Under the pieces are notes generated by a model. That model did not search any database and was not told the origin of the DNA. It saw only the letters and a program-made list of their open reading frames with translations. A stretch of DNA of 64,000 nt from Sphaerisporangium aureirubrum. Its GTDB lineage: Bacteria > Actinomycetota > Actinomycetes > Streptosporangiales > Streptosporangiaceae. Positions within the stretch are counted from its first letter, which is position 1. Each line of letters begins with the position of its first letter. Location of the stretch: positions 12,816 through 76,815 of the forward strand of contig NZ_JBHSRF010000040.1 of NCBI RefSeq assembly GCF_042658925.1, in the 5' to 3' direction. The translations under genes were made by a program, and so were the position numbers. Positions 32,084 through 40,617 of the stretch are shown piece by piece.

Positions 32084-33546
32084 GCCCCCACCTCCCCGAC
32101 CTCGCAGGCGTCCTCGCCGATCGGCTCCACCTCGTCGGGGGCGAAGTACAGGTAGCGGCCGTGGGCGCGGCGCAGGTCGGCCCCGGGGTCGTCCTCCAGG
32201 GTGACGGCGAGGTGCCGCGCGCCGTCGACGTCCAGCAGCACCGCCTCCACGCGGGCGGTGCGTCCGGTGAGGAACATGTCGTGCGCGTCCGCCCGGCGCC
32301 GCCCCGGGACCAGGCGCACCCGGCTGCCCTTGCGGATCGTCGTCCCGCCGACCGTGACGTGGTCCACGCCGGGCACCTGCTCCGCGGCGGGGTCCCACCA
32401 CGGCGCGGGCCCGGCGGCGGGGCCCGTGCCGGGTGGTCCGGCGGCCTCGGCGGCGGGCCCGAGGTAGCGGATGGCGCCGTGCAGGCGTTCCAGCAGCTCG
32501 GGTGGCAGGTTGGCGGCGCGGTCGAGGAGTTCGGCGGCGCGGGGGTCGGTGGCGCGGGCCTCGCGTTCCTCGTCCTCGGTCAGGGTCAGGGCGCGCAGGT
32601 GCAGCAGCTCGTCGATCTCGGTGGAGTCGAACGTCGCGCCGGGGCTCTCGGGGGCGACGCCGGGATGGTCGTCCAGGATGATCGGCGAGGACAGCACCAC
32701 GTCGCGGTGCCCGGGGTCGCCCACCAGCACGGGCCAGGTGTGCCGGTTGAGGCAGGAACGCGCCGCGGCCCGCGCCCACTCCGGCGGGTCGGCCAGCGAC
32801 AGGAAGGACCCTGCCGTCACCCCGATCAGCAGGTGCGCGGCGACCAGCGAGTGCCGCAGCGCCTCCTCGCGCCCGGCGCCCCGCCCGGCCCAGGCGGCAT
32901 CGCGCCCGGCGTCCCGCCCGGTCCACCCGGCGACGTCCCGCATCCCGCCGGCGAGCCCGCCGGGGACCCACGCGGTGCGGTTCTCCACCCGGACGCGCAG
33001 CCTGAGCAGGCCGTACGGGCCGGGGGGCCGTTCGGCGCGGACGCGCAGCACCGCGTGCAGGGGGCGGTGGGAGGTGACGACGCGGCCGGTCACCTCGCCG
33101 GACGGCGCGCGGATCGGCTCCTCGGCCCGGTCGCCGGGGACGCGCACCACGACGGTGCGCTCGGCGCCGAGCAGGTGCGGCACGGCGAGCACGGCCTCGG
33201 TCTCGCGTTCGGTGGCGTCGTCGTACGACAGGTGCGCGGTGTCGCCGCACCGCAGCTCGGCGACGGGCGCGAACCGGCCGGCGTCGGCGCGCTCGACGAG
33301 GCGTTCCCGCACGTGCAGGAAGCGAAGGCGCACCCGGACCAGAGCGTTGGCGCCCCCGTCGAGCAGGCATTCGGTCACGCTGACGGACGGCTCGGCGGTC
33401 TCCTGGTACGCGGGCGGCACCAGCACGCCGAACTGCCAGCGCAGCCGGTTCTTGGTGGCGGAGGCCCGGTAGGGGTACAGCAGGTAACCCTCGTAGAGCA
33501 CGGCGTCGGCCACCTTGCGGGCCGCCTCCATCGGCACACTTCTCAT
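32080..33546 (-). CDS. Hydrogenase-operon protein of unknown function, 488 residues
   Basis: A large soluble protein that I know only as a conserved companion of actinobacterial group 1h hydrogenases. It opens with AARKVADAVLYEGYLLYPYRASATKNRLRWQFG, which reads like a definite family signature. The middle is rich in Arg and beta strands, and the C-terminal 90 residues (VTVGGTTIRKGSRVRLVPGRR ... LTGRTARVEAVLLDVDG) look like a small beta-barrel domain similar in style to SH3-like or KOW folds. No cofactor motif is evident. It overlaps both neighbours by four bases. Confidence 0.8.
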   Translation of the reverse strand: MRSVPMEAARKVADAVLYEGYLLYPYRASATKNRLRWQFGVLVPPAYQETAEPSVSVTECLLDGGANALVRVRLRFLHVRERLVERADAGRFAPVAELRCGDTAHLSYDDATERETEAVLAVPHLLGAERTVVVRVPGDRAEEPIRAPSGEVTGRVVTSHRPLHAVLRVRAERPPGPYGLLRLRVRVENRTAWVPGGLAGGMRDVAGWTGRDAGRDAAWAGRGAGREEALRHSLVAAHLLIGVTAGSFLSLADPPEWARAAARSCLNRHTWPVLVGDPGHRDVVLSSPIILDDHPGVAPESPGATFDSTEIDELLHLRALTLTEDEEREARATDPRAAELLDRAANLPPELLERLHGAIRYLGPAAEAAGPPGTGPAAGPAPWWDPAAEQVPGVDHVTVGGTTIRKGSRVRLVPGRRRADAHDMFLTGRTARVEAVLLDVDGARHLAVTLEDDPGADLRRAHGRYLYFAPDEVEPIGEDACEVGEVGA

Positions 33547-34172
33547 CTGGCCTCCTTCAGCAGCGCCTCGACGACCTCGTCCCAGGTGGCCAGCGCGTGG
33601 CCGGACTTGTACCGCTGCAGGGCCTGCAGGGTGTGCCGCCGCAGCCGCAGCCAGCCGCAGCCGGGGAAGTGACGGTCCATCAGCTCGCGCCACACCGCGA
33701 CGGGCAGCCCGCAGCGCGCCTCGCGGTCCCACGGCACGGGCATGACGGTGAATCCCTCGCCGGACCTGGCGAAGACGGTGCCGCTGAACAGCATCAGCAG
33801 CGGGATCTCGCCGTCCTCCAGCGACGCGAGGTACTTGCCCGCGGCCACGTCCAGGTCGTAGCTGCACAGGACCGGCACGTCGACCTCGGTGGCGCCGGTG
33901 TACCTCGGCACCAGCACCGGAACGTTCGCGAACTGGAACGGCCTGAGCGTCTCGCCCCAGCGCGACGGCTCGCCGAACAGGTCGCCGAGCAGCTCCGCCT
34001 CGCCGGGCGCGTACCGCCTGCGCTGGGGCTCGAAGCGGATCTGGCAGCGCAGCGCGACGGCGTGCACGGCCCCGGTCCCCGGCCCGGTGATGCCGAGCCG
34101 GAACGCCAGCGTGGGAAAGGCGGCGTACGGGTCGGCCCGCACCCCCCGGCACTCGAACCGGATGTCAGGCAC
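33543..34172 (-). CDS. DUF6084 family protein
   Basis: A 209-residue protein of the DUF6084 type found in hydrogenase operons. Strand-rich N-terminus (IRFECRGVRADPYAAFPTLAFRLGI), CQIRFEPQRRRYAPGEAELLGDLFGEPSRWG, then a C-terminal helical end. No catalytic motif is seen and its role in hydrogenase assembly is unknown. Overlaps its neighbours by eight and four bases. Confidence 0.85.
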   Translation of the reverse strand: MPDIRFECRGVRADPYAAFPTLAFRLGITGPGTGAVHAVALRCQIRFEPQRRRYAPGEAELLGDLFGEPSRWGETLRPFQFANVPVLVPRYTGATEVDVPVLCSYDLDVAAGKYLASLEDGEIPLLMLFSGTVFARSGEGFTVMPVPWDREARCGLPVAVWRELMDRHFPGCGWLRLRRHTLQALQRYKSGHALATWDEVVEALLKEAR

Positions 34173-34959
34173 GCCCGCTCCCTTCCGCCGTGGGCACGTC
34201 CGCGCGGCCGGCCACCGCGTCCGGGCCGGGTCCGTTCCCCGGAAGCACGTCCTCGCCGCGTTCGCGCAGCCTGGTGAAGAACGCCTCGATGGCGTCCCAG
34301 GCCTCGCGGCCGCCGTGGAAGCCCTTCCAGTGGGTGCGGACCAGCCCGACCAGCTCGTAACACGCGTCGACCGGCACCAGGTGGCAGGTGAAGCCCTCGT
34401 CCGGGCGGCGGTCGACGAGGAACGCCTCGACGTCCGGCAGGGGCGACGCCGCGGCCAGCTCGGGGGCGGCGGCCAGCACGCGGTCCCAGGCGCCGGCGGG
34501 CACGGACGCCTCGGTGGCGCCGCCGGGGCTCGGGTAGAACGCGACGACCTGGCCGAGCGCGGAGTTGTGGAAGAAGAACGCGGTGCGCACCGGCACGCGG
34601 AGCTCGTCCCAGTCCCCGTCGGTCAGGGCGAACGAGGGGAAGTTCAGGTAGCGCTCCGGCACCGCGCGGTACCGCCCGGCGCCGAGCGCCCCGTTGCGCG
34701 CCAGCAGCAGGTGGCAGCCCTTGCAGGCGCACAGCAGCGCCCGGCTTCCCGCGTCCACCACGTGCCCGTGCCGCTCCCCCACCGGCTCCGCGCACATCTC
34801 GCACCGCGCCGCCCCTTCCGGCGGCGGCACCCGGAACCGCCGCAGCCCGCGCGGCGCCGCACCGGGTCCGTCCGCGCCGGGCAGGCCCGCTCCGATCGTG
34901 TCCCGCACGCCCGCGGCCGTCCGCGGCGCCGCCCCCGGACGGGTCCCGCCGGGGGTCAC
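34165..34959 (-). CDS. DUF5947 family protein with CxxC motifs
   Basis: A 264-residue protein: a low-complexity Pro/Gly/Ala N-terminus of about 55 residues, then a DUF5947 domain beginning with CEMCAEPVGERHGHVVD and CACKGCHLLL. The two CxxC pairs with nearby His suggest a zinc or Rieske-like metal site. The GTG at 34959 overlaps the nifU-like stop by four bases (GTGA), which fixes the start better than the in-frame ATG nine codons upstream. Function in the hydrogenase operon is unknown; an electron-transfer partner is possible. Confidence 0.78.
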   Translation of the reverse strand: MTPGGTRPGAAPRTAAGVRDTIGAGLPGADGPGAAPRGLRRFRVPPPEGAARCEMCAEPVGERHGHVVDAGSRALLCACKGCHLLLARNGALGAGRYRAVPERYLNFPSFALTDGDWDELRVPVRTAFFFHNSALGQVVAFYPSPGGATEASVPAGAWDRVLAAAPELAAASPLPDVEAFLVDRRPDEGFTCHLVPVDACYELVGLVRTHWKGFHGGREAWDAIEAFFTRLRERGEDVLPGNGPGPDAVAGRADVPTAEGSGRA

Positions 34960-35555
34960 AGGGCCGCGTCCTGCGGCACCGGGCACGGGCCAGGGGGGCG
35001 GGTCTGGATCTGGAGGAGGCCGGACTCGGCGGGCAGGCCCTCGACCTCCAGGCGGGTGACCTCCGGGGCGGCCAGGCGGACGGCGCGCTCGATGGCGCCG
35101 GTCACCGTGGCGGGGGAGGACGCGCAGCCGTGGCAGCCGCCCTCCAGCCGCAGCCGGACGACGCCGTCGCCGGTCACGCCGAGCAGCTCCACGCCGCCGT
35201 CGTGCAGGCCGAGCAGCGGGCGCACCCGGTCCAGCGCGGCGCGGACCCGCTCGTCGAGGCCGAGCGGGTGCAGGTCGTGCAGCACGAGCAGCCCGGAGAC
35301 GACCGGGTCCTCGGCCAGGCGCCGCAGCACGTCCGACGCCTCGCTCTCGACGACGATCGCCACGACCCGCTCCAGGCCCGCCCCGTAGAGGTCGCCGAGG
35401 GCGCGCACCAGCTCCTCCGCCCTGGCCCGCGCCAGCGGGTCGGCGAGCCGCCCGAGCTCGTCGATGAGCGTCTCGACGCGTTCCCCCACGGCGTGCACGT
35501 CCGTCCGGCTCCCGGGACCGGCGGCCGGCCGGGTGTCAGATGGTGGAGTAGGCAT
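34956..35555 (-). CDS. NifU C-terminal-domain protein
   Basis: A 199-residue protein with a NifU-type iron-sulfur scaffold domain at residues about 110-185, with LEGGCHGCASSPATV as the CxxC cluster site. The N-terminal half is helical and unlike IscU. It probably helps to build or repair FeS clusters of the hydrogenase small subunit. It begins 20 bases inside the end of the large-subunit gene, a long overlap implying translational coupling. Confidence 0.85.
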   Translation of the reverse strand: MPTPPSDTRPAAGPGSRTDVHAVGERVETLIDELGRLADPLARARAEELVRALGDLYGAGLERVVAIVVESEASDVLRRLAEDPVVSGLLVLHDLHPLGLDERVRAALDRVRPLLGLHDGGVELLGVTGDGVVRLRLEGGCHGCASSPATVTGAIERAVRLAAPEVTRLEVEGLPAESGLLQIQTRPPGPCPVPQDAAL

Positions 35556-37326
35556 GGGGACTGTGCAGCTTCCGCAGCTCCTTGCCGCTGCCGAGGTACA
35601 TGTGCACCCCGCACGGCAGGCAGGGGTCGAAACTGCGCACGGTGCGCATGATGTCGATGCCCTTGAACGCGTCCGGCGGGTTCTCCTCGAAGATCGGTGT
35701 GTTCTGCACGGCGTCCTCGTACGGCCCCGGCGTGCCGTGCACGTCGCGCACGCTGGCGTTCCACGGCGTCGGCGGGTACGGGTGGTAGTTGGCGATCCGG
35801 CCGTTGCGGATCACCATGTGGTGGGACAGCACGCCGCGCACCGCCTCGGTGAAGCCGCAGCTGATCGCCTCGTCGGGCACCTCGAACGGCTCCCACGTCT
35901 GGTTGTGTCCCTGCCGCACCTCGTTCAGGCCCATCTCGGCGAAGTGCAGCGCGGCCGCCGCGGCGTACGCCTGGAAGTAGCTGCGGGCGCGGTTGCGCTC
36001 CAGGGTGTTGGAGATCGGCTGGCCGTCGCGTTCGGGGATCTTCCACTCGAACGTGCACTCCGGCTTGGTCGCGGTCTTCGGCAGGTTGATCTGCACGCTG
36101 CGCCCGGTGGAGCGGATGTACCCGATGTCCACCATGCCGGACAGGGCGGTGGACCACAGGCGGGCGATGGGGCCGCCGCCGGTGTCCAGCGCGAGCAGGT
36201 CCTTGCCGTCGAACCAGCGCGGGGACATCACCCAGCTGTACTTGTCGCTGAAGTCCCGTTTCTGCGGGCGCGGGATGGTGTGCTGGTTCCACGGGTGCCT
36301 GACGTCCACCGGGTTGCCGAGCGGGTCGTGGGTGACGAACTGCTCCTGGCCCGCCCAGTCGTCGTAGTACGAGCTGCCGAGCAGGATGCGCATGCCGAGG
36401 TTGATGTCGACGAGGTCGTTGGTGACCATCTCGCCGTCCACGATCACGCCGGGGGTGACGAACATCCGCCGGCCCCAGTCGTTCATGTTCTCGTAGGTGA
36501 AGTCGCAGTACTCCGGGTCGTTGAGGCTGCCCCAGCAGCCGAGGAGCACCCGGCGCCGCCCCACCTGCTCGTACCCGGGCAGCGCCTCGTAGAAGAAGTC
36601 GAACAGGTCGTCGTGCATCGGCACGACCTTCTTCATGAACTCGATGTAGCGCATGAGCCGGGTCAGGTAGTCGGTGAACAGCTGCACCGTTGCCACCGTG
36701 CCGACGCCGCCGGGGTACAGCGTGGAGGGGTGGACGTGCCTGCCCTCCATCAGGCAGAACATCTCGCGGGTGACGCGGCTCATCATCAGGGCCTCGCGGT
36801 AGAACTCACCCTCCAGCGGGTTGAGCGACCGCATGATGTCCGCGATGGTGCGGTAGCCGTGCTCGGCGGCGTGCGGGCACTCGGTGCGCTCGGCGAGCTC
36901 CAGCACGCCGGGGTTGGTCTCGCGCACCATCTTCTCGCAGTAGTCCACCCCCACCAGGTTCTCCTGGTAGATGCAGTGGTCGAACATGTACTCGGCCGCC
37001 TCGCCGAGGTTGATGATCCACTCGGCGAGCGCCGGGGGCCGGACCCCGTACGCCATGTTCTGCGCGTACACCGAGCAGGTGGCGTGGTTGTCGCCGCAGA
37101 TGCCGCAGATGCGGCTGGTGATGAAGTGCGCGTCCCGGGGGTCCTTGCCCTTCATGAAGACGCTGTAGCCGCGGAAGATGGAGGAGGTGCTGTAGCACTC
37201 CGCCACCTCCTTCCGGGCGAAGTCGATCTTGGCGTAGATGCCCAGGCTGCCGACGATCCGGGTGATCGGGTCCCAGGCCATCTCGACCAGCTCACGGTTC
37301 TGCCCGCGTTGCTTCGAGGTCGTCAT
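35536..37326 (-). CDS. hhyL: [NiFe]-hydrogenase large subunit, group 1h (actinobacterial, high-affinity)
   Basis: A 596-residue large subunit. The nickel ligands are in the L1 motif RICGICGDNH (Cys74, Cys77) and the C-terminal L5 motif DPCLPCGVH (Cys569, Cys572, His575). Twenty-one residues follow His575 and would be the peptide removed by the maturation protease. The pattern around L1 and L5 is that of group 1h (formerly group 5) enzymes, which oxidise atmospheric H2 in actinomycetes and support survival in starvation. No signal sequence; the enzyme faces the cytoplasm. Confidence 0.95.
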   Translation of the reverse strand: MTTSKQRGQNRELVEMAWDPITRIVGSLGIYAKIDFARKEVAECYSTSSIFRGYSVFMKGKDPRDAHFITSRICGICGDNHATCSVYAQNMAYGVRPPALAEWIINLGEAAEYMFDHCIYQENLVGVDYCEKMVRETNPGVLELAERTECPHAAEHGYRTIADIMRSLNPLEGEFYREALMMSRVTREMFCLMEGRHVHPSTLYPGGVGTVATVQLFTDYLTRLMRYIEFMKKVVPMHDDLFDFFYEALPGYEQVGRRRVLLGCWGSLNDPEYCDFTYENMNDWGRRMFVTPGVIVDGEMVTNDLVDINLGMRILLGSSYYDDWAGQEQFVTHDPLGNPVDVRHPWNQHTIPRPQKRDFSDKYSWVMSPRWFDGKDLLALDTGGGPIARLWSTALSGMVDIGYIRSTGRSVQINLPKTATKPECTFEWKIPERDGQPISNTLERNRARSYFQAYAAAAALHFAEMGLNEVRQGHNQTWEPFEVPDEAISCGFTEAVRGVLSHHMVIRNGRIANYHPYPPTPWNASVRDVHGTPGPYEDAVQNTPIFEENPPDAFKGIDIMRTVRSFDPCLPCGVHMYLGSGKELRKLHSPHAYSTI

Positions 37327-37344
37327 CGCTGCTCCGTCTTCATG

Positions 37345-38421
37345 TCAGCTCCAGGGAGCCTTGTAACCGGTGAGCAGTGCGCGGCCCTTGGACCGCCACT
37401 TCGGCTCCTTGTCGACCGTGTGCAGCGTGATGCCGCGCAGTCTGCGGATCACCCCGCCGTAGACCGTGCTGGCGGCGGTGGAGATGAGCGCGCCCGGCGG
37501 CTCGTCCATGAACGGCATGAACTTGTCGGGGAAGCCGGGCATGGTGCAGGCGATGCAGATGCCGCCGACGTTGGGGCAGCCGCCGATCCCGGCCATCCAG
37601 CCGCGCTTCGCCACGTTGCACTTCACCACCGGGCCCCAGCACCCGATCTTGACCAGGCACTTGGGCGAGCCGTACTCGTAGGCGAACTGCCCCTGCTCGT
37701 AGTAGCCGCCCCGGTCGCAGCCCTCGTGCACGGTCTGGCCGAACAGCCAGGTGGGGCGGAGCGCCTCGTCCAGCGGGATCATCGGCGCCTGGCCGTTGAG
37801 CTGGTAGAGCAGGTACAGCAGCGTCTCGGACATGTTGTCCGGCTGGATCGGGCATCCGGGCACGTTGACGATGGGCAGGCCCGCCTTGGACCGCCAGTCC
37901 CAGCCGAGGTAGTCCGCCAGGCCCATCGATCCGGTCGGGTTGCCCGCCATGGCGTGGATGCCGCCGTACGTCGCGCAGGTGCCCGCCGCGATCACGGCGG
38001 TGGCCTGGGGCGCCAGCCGGTCCAGCCACTCGGGCAGCGTCATGGGCTGGCCGGTCTCGGGGTTGTTGCCGAACCCCGACCAGTAGCCCTCCTGCTTGAT
38101 CGACTCATTGGGGATCGAGCCCTCGACGACCAGCACGAACGGGTCGAGGCCGCCGTGCGCCGCCAGGAAGTACCACTCGATCATGGCGTCCGCGCCGCCC
38201 GCCGGGCCGCTGTTGTAGTCCAGGAGCGGCCAGTGCACCTCCACCTTGGGCAGTCCCGGCAGGGCGCCGAGCAGGATGTCCTCGATGGCGGGTTGCGTCG
38301 CGGCGGTGAGCGCGACGGAGTCGCCGTCGCAGCTCATGCCGGCGTTGAGCCAGAGTATGTGGACGACGGGTTCCCCCGTGTCCGGCCCGGCGGTGTCCGC
38401 CGCCCCGGTTTGTACGGCCAT
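37345..38421 (-). CDS. hhyS: [NiFe]-hydrogenase small subunit, group 1h
   Basis: A 358-residue small subunit carrying FeS clusters. Unlike periplasmic enzymes it has no Tat leader. The proximal-cluster motif reads MSCDGDSVAL (Cys31, Asp34): in group 1h enzymes Asp replaces one Cys ligand, which this sequence reproduces. Further cluster ligands are in AAGTCATYGG, VPGCPIQPDN and the C-terminal GCWGPVVKCN and IGGCPNVGGICIACTMPGFPD. It is 18 bp upstream of the large subunit. Confidence 0.95.
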   Translation of the reverse strand: MAVQTGAADTAGPDTGEPVVHILWLNAGMSCDGDSVALTAATQPAIEDILLGALPGLPKVEVHWPLLDYNSGPAGGADAMIEWYFLAAHGGLDPFVLVVEGSIPNESIKQEGYWSGFGNNPETGQPMTLPEWLDRLAPQATAVIAAGTCATYGGIHAMAGNPTGSMGLADYLGWDWRSKAGLPIVNVPGCPIQPDNMSETLLYLLYQLNGQAPMIPLDEALRPTWLFGQTVHEGCDRGGYYEQGQFAYEYGSPKCLVKIGCWGPVVKCNVAKRGWMAGIGGCPNVGGICIACTMPGFPDKFMPFMDEPPGALISTAASTVYGGVIRRLRGITLHTVDKEPKWRSKGRALLTGYKAPWS

Positions 38422-38439
38422 GCCGCCTCCCCATTCCGC

Positions 38440-39138
38440 TCAGGTGCCGATGGGCGTCGAGTCGCGCAACGCGTGCTGGGTGGCCTCCCACAGGATGTGG
38501 TAGACGGTGGTCTGCGCCTCCTGGATGCGGTGCACCGAGGAGGAGGGGACGATGAACAGGTGGTCGAGCACGCCGTCCATGGAGGACTCGGCGAGCTGCC
38601 CGCCCTCGTAGCCGGCGAGGGCGACCGTCAGCAGGCCGCGCGCCCTGGCCTCGCGGAACGCGCCGAGCATGTTGGCCGAGCCGCCGCTGGTGGACAACCC
38701 GAGCGCGATGTCCCCCGGGCGGGCCAGCGCGGCGATCTGGCGGGCGAAGACCACCTCGAAGCCGGCGTCGTTGGACAGCGCGGTGACCACCGCGACGTCG
38801 CAGGTCAGGCACAGGGCGGGCAGCGGGCGGCCCTCCCGCGGGTTGAGGAACGTGGTGGCCACCTGCTGGGCGTCGGTGCTGCTGCCGCCGTTGCCGAACG
38901 TGAACAGCCTGCCGCCCGCGGTGAACCGTCCCGCCATGTCCCTGGCGCACTCGACGATCCGGGTGGCGTGCAGCGCCGCGACCCGGCGCCGCAGGTCCGC
39001 GATCTCCGCCACCTTCTCCCTGGTGGACGCCGCCGCCTGCGCCACGGCGTCCGCGTCCGTCCCGCCGGGCCCGGGGTACAGGAAGGGGTACAGACCGCGC
39101 ACGCCCTCCCCGCCGCCCCGTCGCTCAGCCGTCACCAT
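38440..39138 (-). CDS. SIS-domain phosphosugar isomerase-like protein 1 (GmhA type)
   Basis: A 232-residue SIS-domain protein resembling sedoheptulose 7-phosphate isomerase: GRLFTFGNGGSSTDAQQVATTF at the phosphate site and LSTSGGSANMLGAFREAR. Genes of this type recur at the start of group 1h hydrogenase operons; a sugar-phosphate role there is unexplained. Fourteen bases overlap the preceding SIS gene. It may form a heteromer with it. Confidence 0.85.
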   Translation of the reverse strand: MVTAERRGGGEGVRGLYPFLYPGPGGTDADAVAQAAASTREKVAEIADLRRRVAALHATRIVECARDMAGRFTAGGRLFTFGNGGSSTDAQQVATTFLNPREGRPLPALCLTCDVAVVTALSNDAGFEVVFARQIAALARPGDIALGLSTSGGSANMLGAFREARARGLLTVALAGYEGGQLAESSMDGVLDHLFIVPSSSVHRIQEAQTTVYHILWEATQHALRDSTPIGT

Positions 39139-39775
39139 GCGCCGTCTCTCCCGGGCACGCGACGGGCGCTGTCTCGCCCGCCCCGATGCGGGCGTGGAAG
39201 ACGTGCACCAGCTCCCACAGCACGTGGTAGGCGGTGACGTGGATCTCCTTGACGACGAGAGGGTCCGGTGAGTCCGCGACGAGCACCTGGTCGACCGCCG
39301 GGCTGCGTGCGATCGCCCCGCCGTCCCCGCCGGTGAGGGCCAGGGTGAACAGGCCGAGCCCGTGCGCCGCCTCCAGGCCGCGCAGCACGCTCGGGCACCG
39401 CCCGTCCGGCGAGATGCCGAGCGCCATGTCCACGGGCTCGGCGAAGCACCGGATCTGATGGGCGAACGCCTCGGCCGCGCCGTCCCGCCCGGTCACCCCG
39501 GAGACGGTCGCGGCGTCGTTGCTCAGCGCGATGGACGGCAGCGCCCGCTTCCCCACCACCACCGGGTGCATGAACTCGACGGCCACATGGGAGGCGTCCG
39601 TCCCCGCGCCGCCCGCGCCGAACACGATCAGCTTGCCGCCCCGCCGGAACCGCCCGGCCATCTCGCGACAGGCCCACGCGATCCGCTCGGCGTCGTCCCC
39701 GAGCCGCGCCCCCACGGCGTCACGCCGGCTGAACGCTCCGTCGACCGCCGTCCCCGCGGTGGATGTCACAGGCAT
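39125..39775 (-). CDS. SIS-domain protein 2, first gene of hydrogenase operon
   Basis: A 216-residue SIS-domain protein, paralogous to the next gene (shared FGAGGAGTDASHVAVEF and AYHVLWELV, compare VYHILWEAT). Its phosphate loop lacks the second Gly/Ser pattern of GmhA (LGISPDGRCPSVLRG instead of GLSTSGGSANML), so it may be a non-catalytic partner. ATG 39775 is chosen because GGAG stands nine bases upstream; the GTG two codons earlier is too close to it. The operon promoter should be in 39776-39919. Confidence 0.82.
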   Translation of the reverse strand: MPVTSTAGTAVDGAFSRRDAVGARLGDDAERIAWACREMAGRFRRGGKLIVFGAGGAGTDASHVAVEFMHPVVVGKRALPSIALSNDAATVSGVTGRDGAAEAFAHQIRCFAEPVDMALGISPDGRCPSVLRGLEAAHGLGLFTLALTGGDGGAIARSPAVDQVLVADSPDPLVVKEIHVTAYHVLWELVHVFHARIGAGETAPVACPGETAHGDG

Positions 39776-39919
39776 GGTCACACTCCGTCATGTACCGTGA
39801 CCGCCAGGTTACGACCCGTACACAAGCCGTCGACACCCCAACCAGGACAACCCGCAGTAAAGCCTTCATGCCCCCCACCAACCCCACGGTTCACACCGGA
39901 CGGCACGCGCGGCGGAGGG

Positions 39920-40576
39920 TCAGGCGTCGTCTCGCGAGAGGTGGCGGGTGAACCAGGTGCGGGTCAGGGCGGCGACGCGGTCGAGGGCGCCGGGCTCCTC
40001 GAAGAGGTGGGCGGCGCCGGGGACCAGGGCAATGCGGGAGTCCGGCGGGAGGCAGGCGAGGGCCGCGCGGTTGAGGTCGATCACCACGGGGTCGCGTTCG
40101 CCGACGATCAGGAGGGTGGGCTGGCGGACGCGGGTCAGGTGCTCGCCCGCCAGGTCGGGGCGGCCTCCCCTGGAGACGACCGCGCGGACGGCGCCGGGGC
40201 GCTCGGCCGCGGCCACCAGGGCGGCGCCCGCGCCGGTGCTGCCGCCGAACAGGCCGATGCCGAGGCCGGTCAGGGACTCGCAGGTCGCCATGCGGTCGGT
40301 GACGGAGACCAGGCGGGAGGCGAGGAGGCCGATGTCGAACCGGGGCGCGACCAGGGTGTCGGCCGTCTCCTCCTCGGGGGTGAGCAGGTCCATGAGGACG
40401 GTCGCCAGGCCGGCCCGCTGGAGTTCGGCGGCGACGTGCCGGTTGCGCGGGCTGTGGCGGCCGCTGCCGCTGCCGTGGGCGAAGACGACCACGCCGTGGG
40501 CGGGGTCCGGGACGACGACGTCCGCCTCCAGGGCGACGCCCGTGGCGACGAACGATGTGCTCTGGCGGACCACCAT
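39920..40576 (-). CDS. Dienelactone-hydrolase-like alpha/beta hydrolase
   Basis: A 218-residue alpha/beta hydrolase of the small DLH-like type. VVVFAHGSGSGRHSPRN is the oxyanion loop, GLFGGSTGAGAALVAAAERP the nucleophile elbow (Ser in GGSTG), with Asp in ERDPVV and His in PGAAHLFEEPG. It occurs widely beside phosphoribosyltransferase-like proteins in actinomycetes, as here, 41 bp downstream of the PRTase-esterase fusion, so the two are probably co-transcribed. GGGAGGAGGAAGC precedes the ATG. Confidence 0.85.
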   Translation of the reverse strand: MVVRQSTSFVATGVALEADVVVPDPAHGVVVFAHGSGSGRHSPRNRHVAAELQRAGLATVLMDLLTPEEETADTLVAPRFDIGLLASRLVSVTDRMATCESLTGLGIGLFGGSTGAGAALVAAAERPGAVRAVVSRGGRPDLAGEHLTRVRQPTLLIVGERDPVVIDLNRAALACLPPDSRIALVPGAAHLFEEPGALDRVAALTRTWFTRHLSRDDA

Positions 40577-40617
40577 CGCTTCCTCCTCCCTTCCGGAGCG
40601 GTCCGGGTCCCGCGCTC

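Noticed and set aside
35464..39237. A 1257-codon open frame on the plus strand opposite the hydrogenase genes
   Set aside because: It is antisense to well-supported hydrogenase subunits, has a Val/His/Arg-rich composition typical of high-GC mirror frames and no domain.
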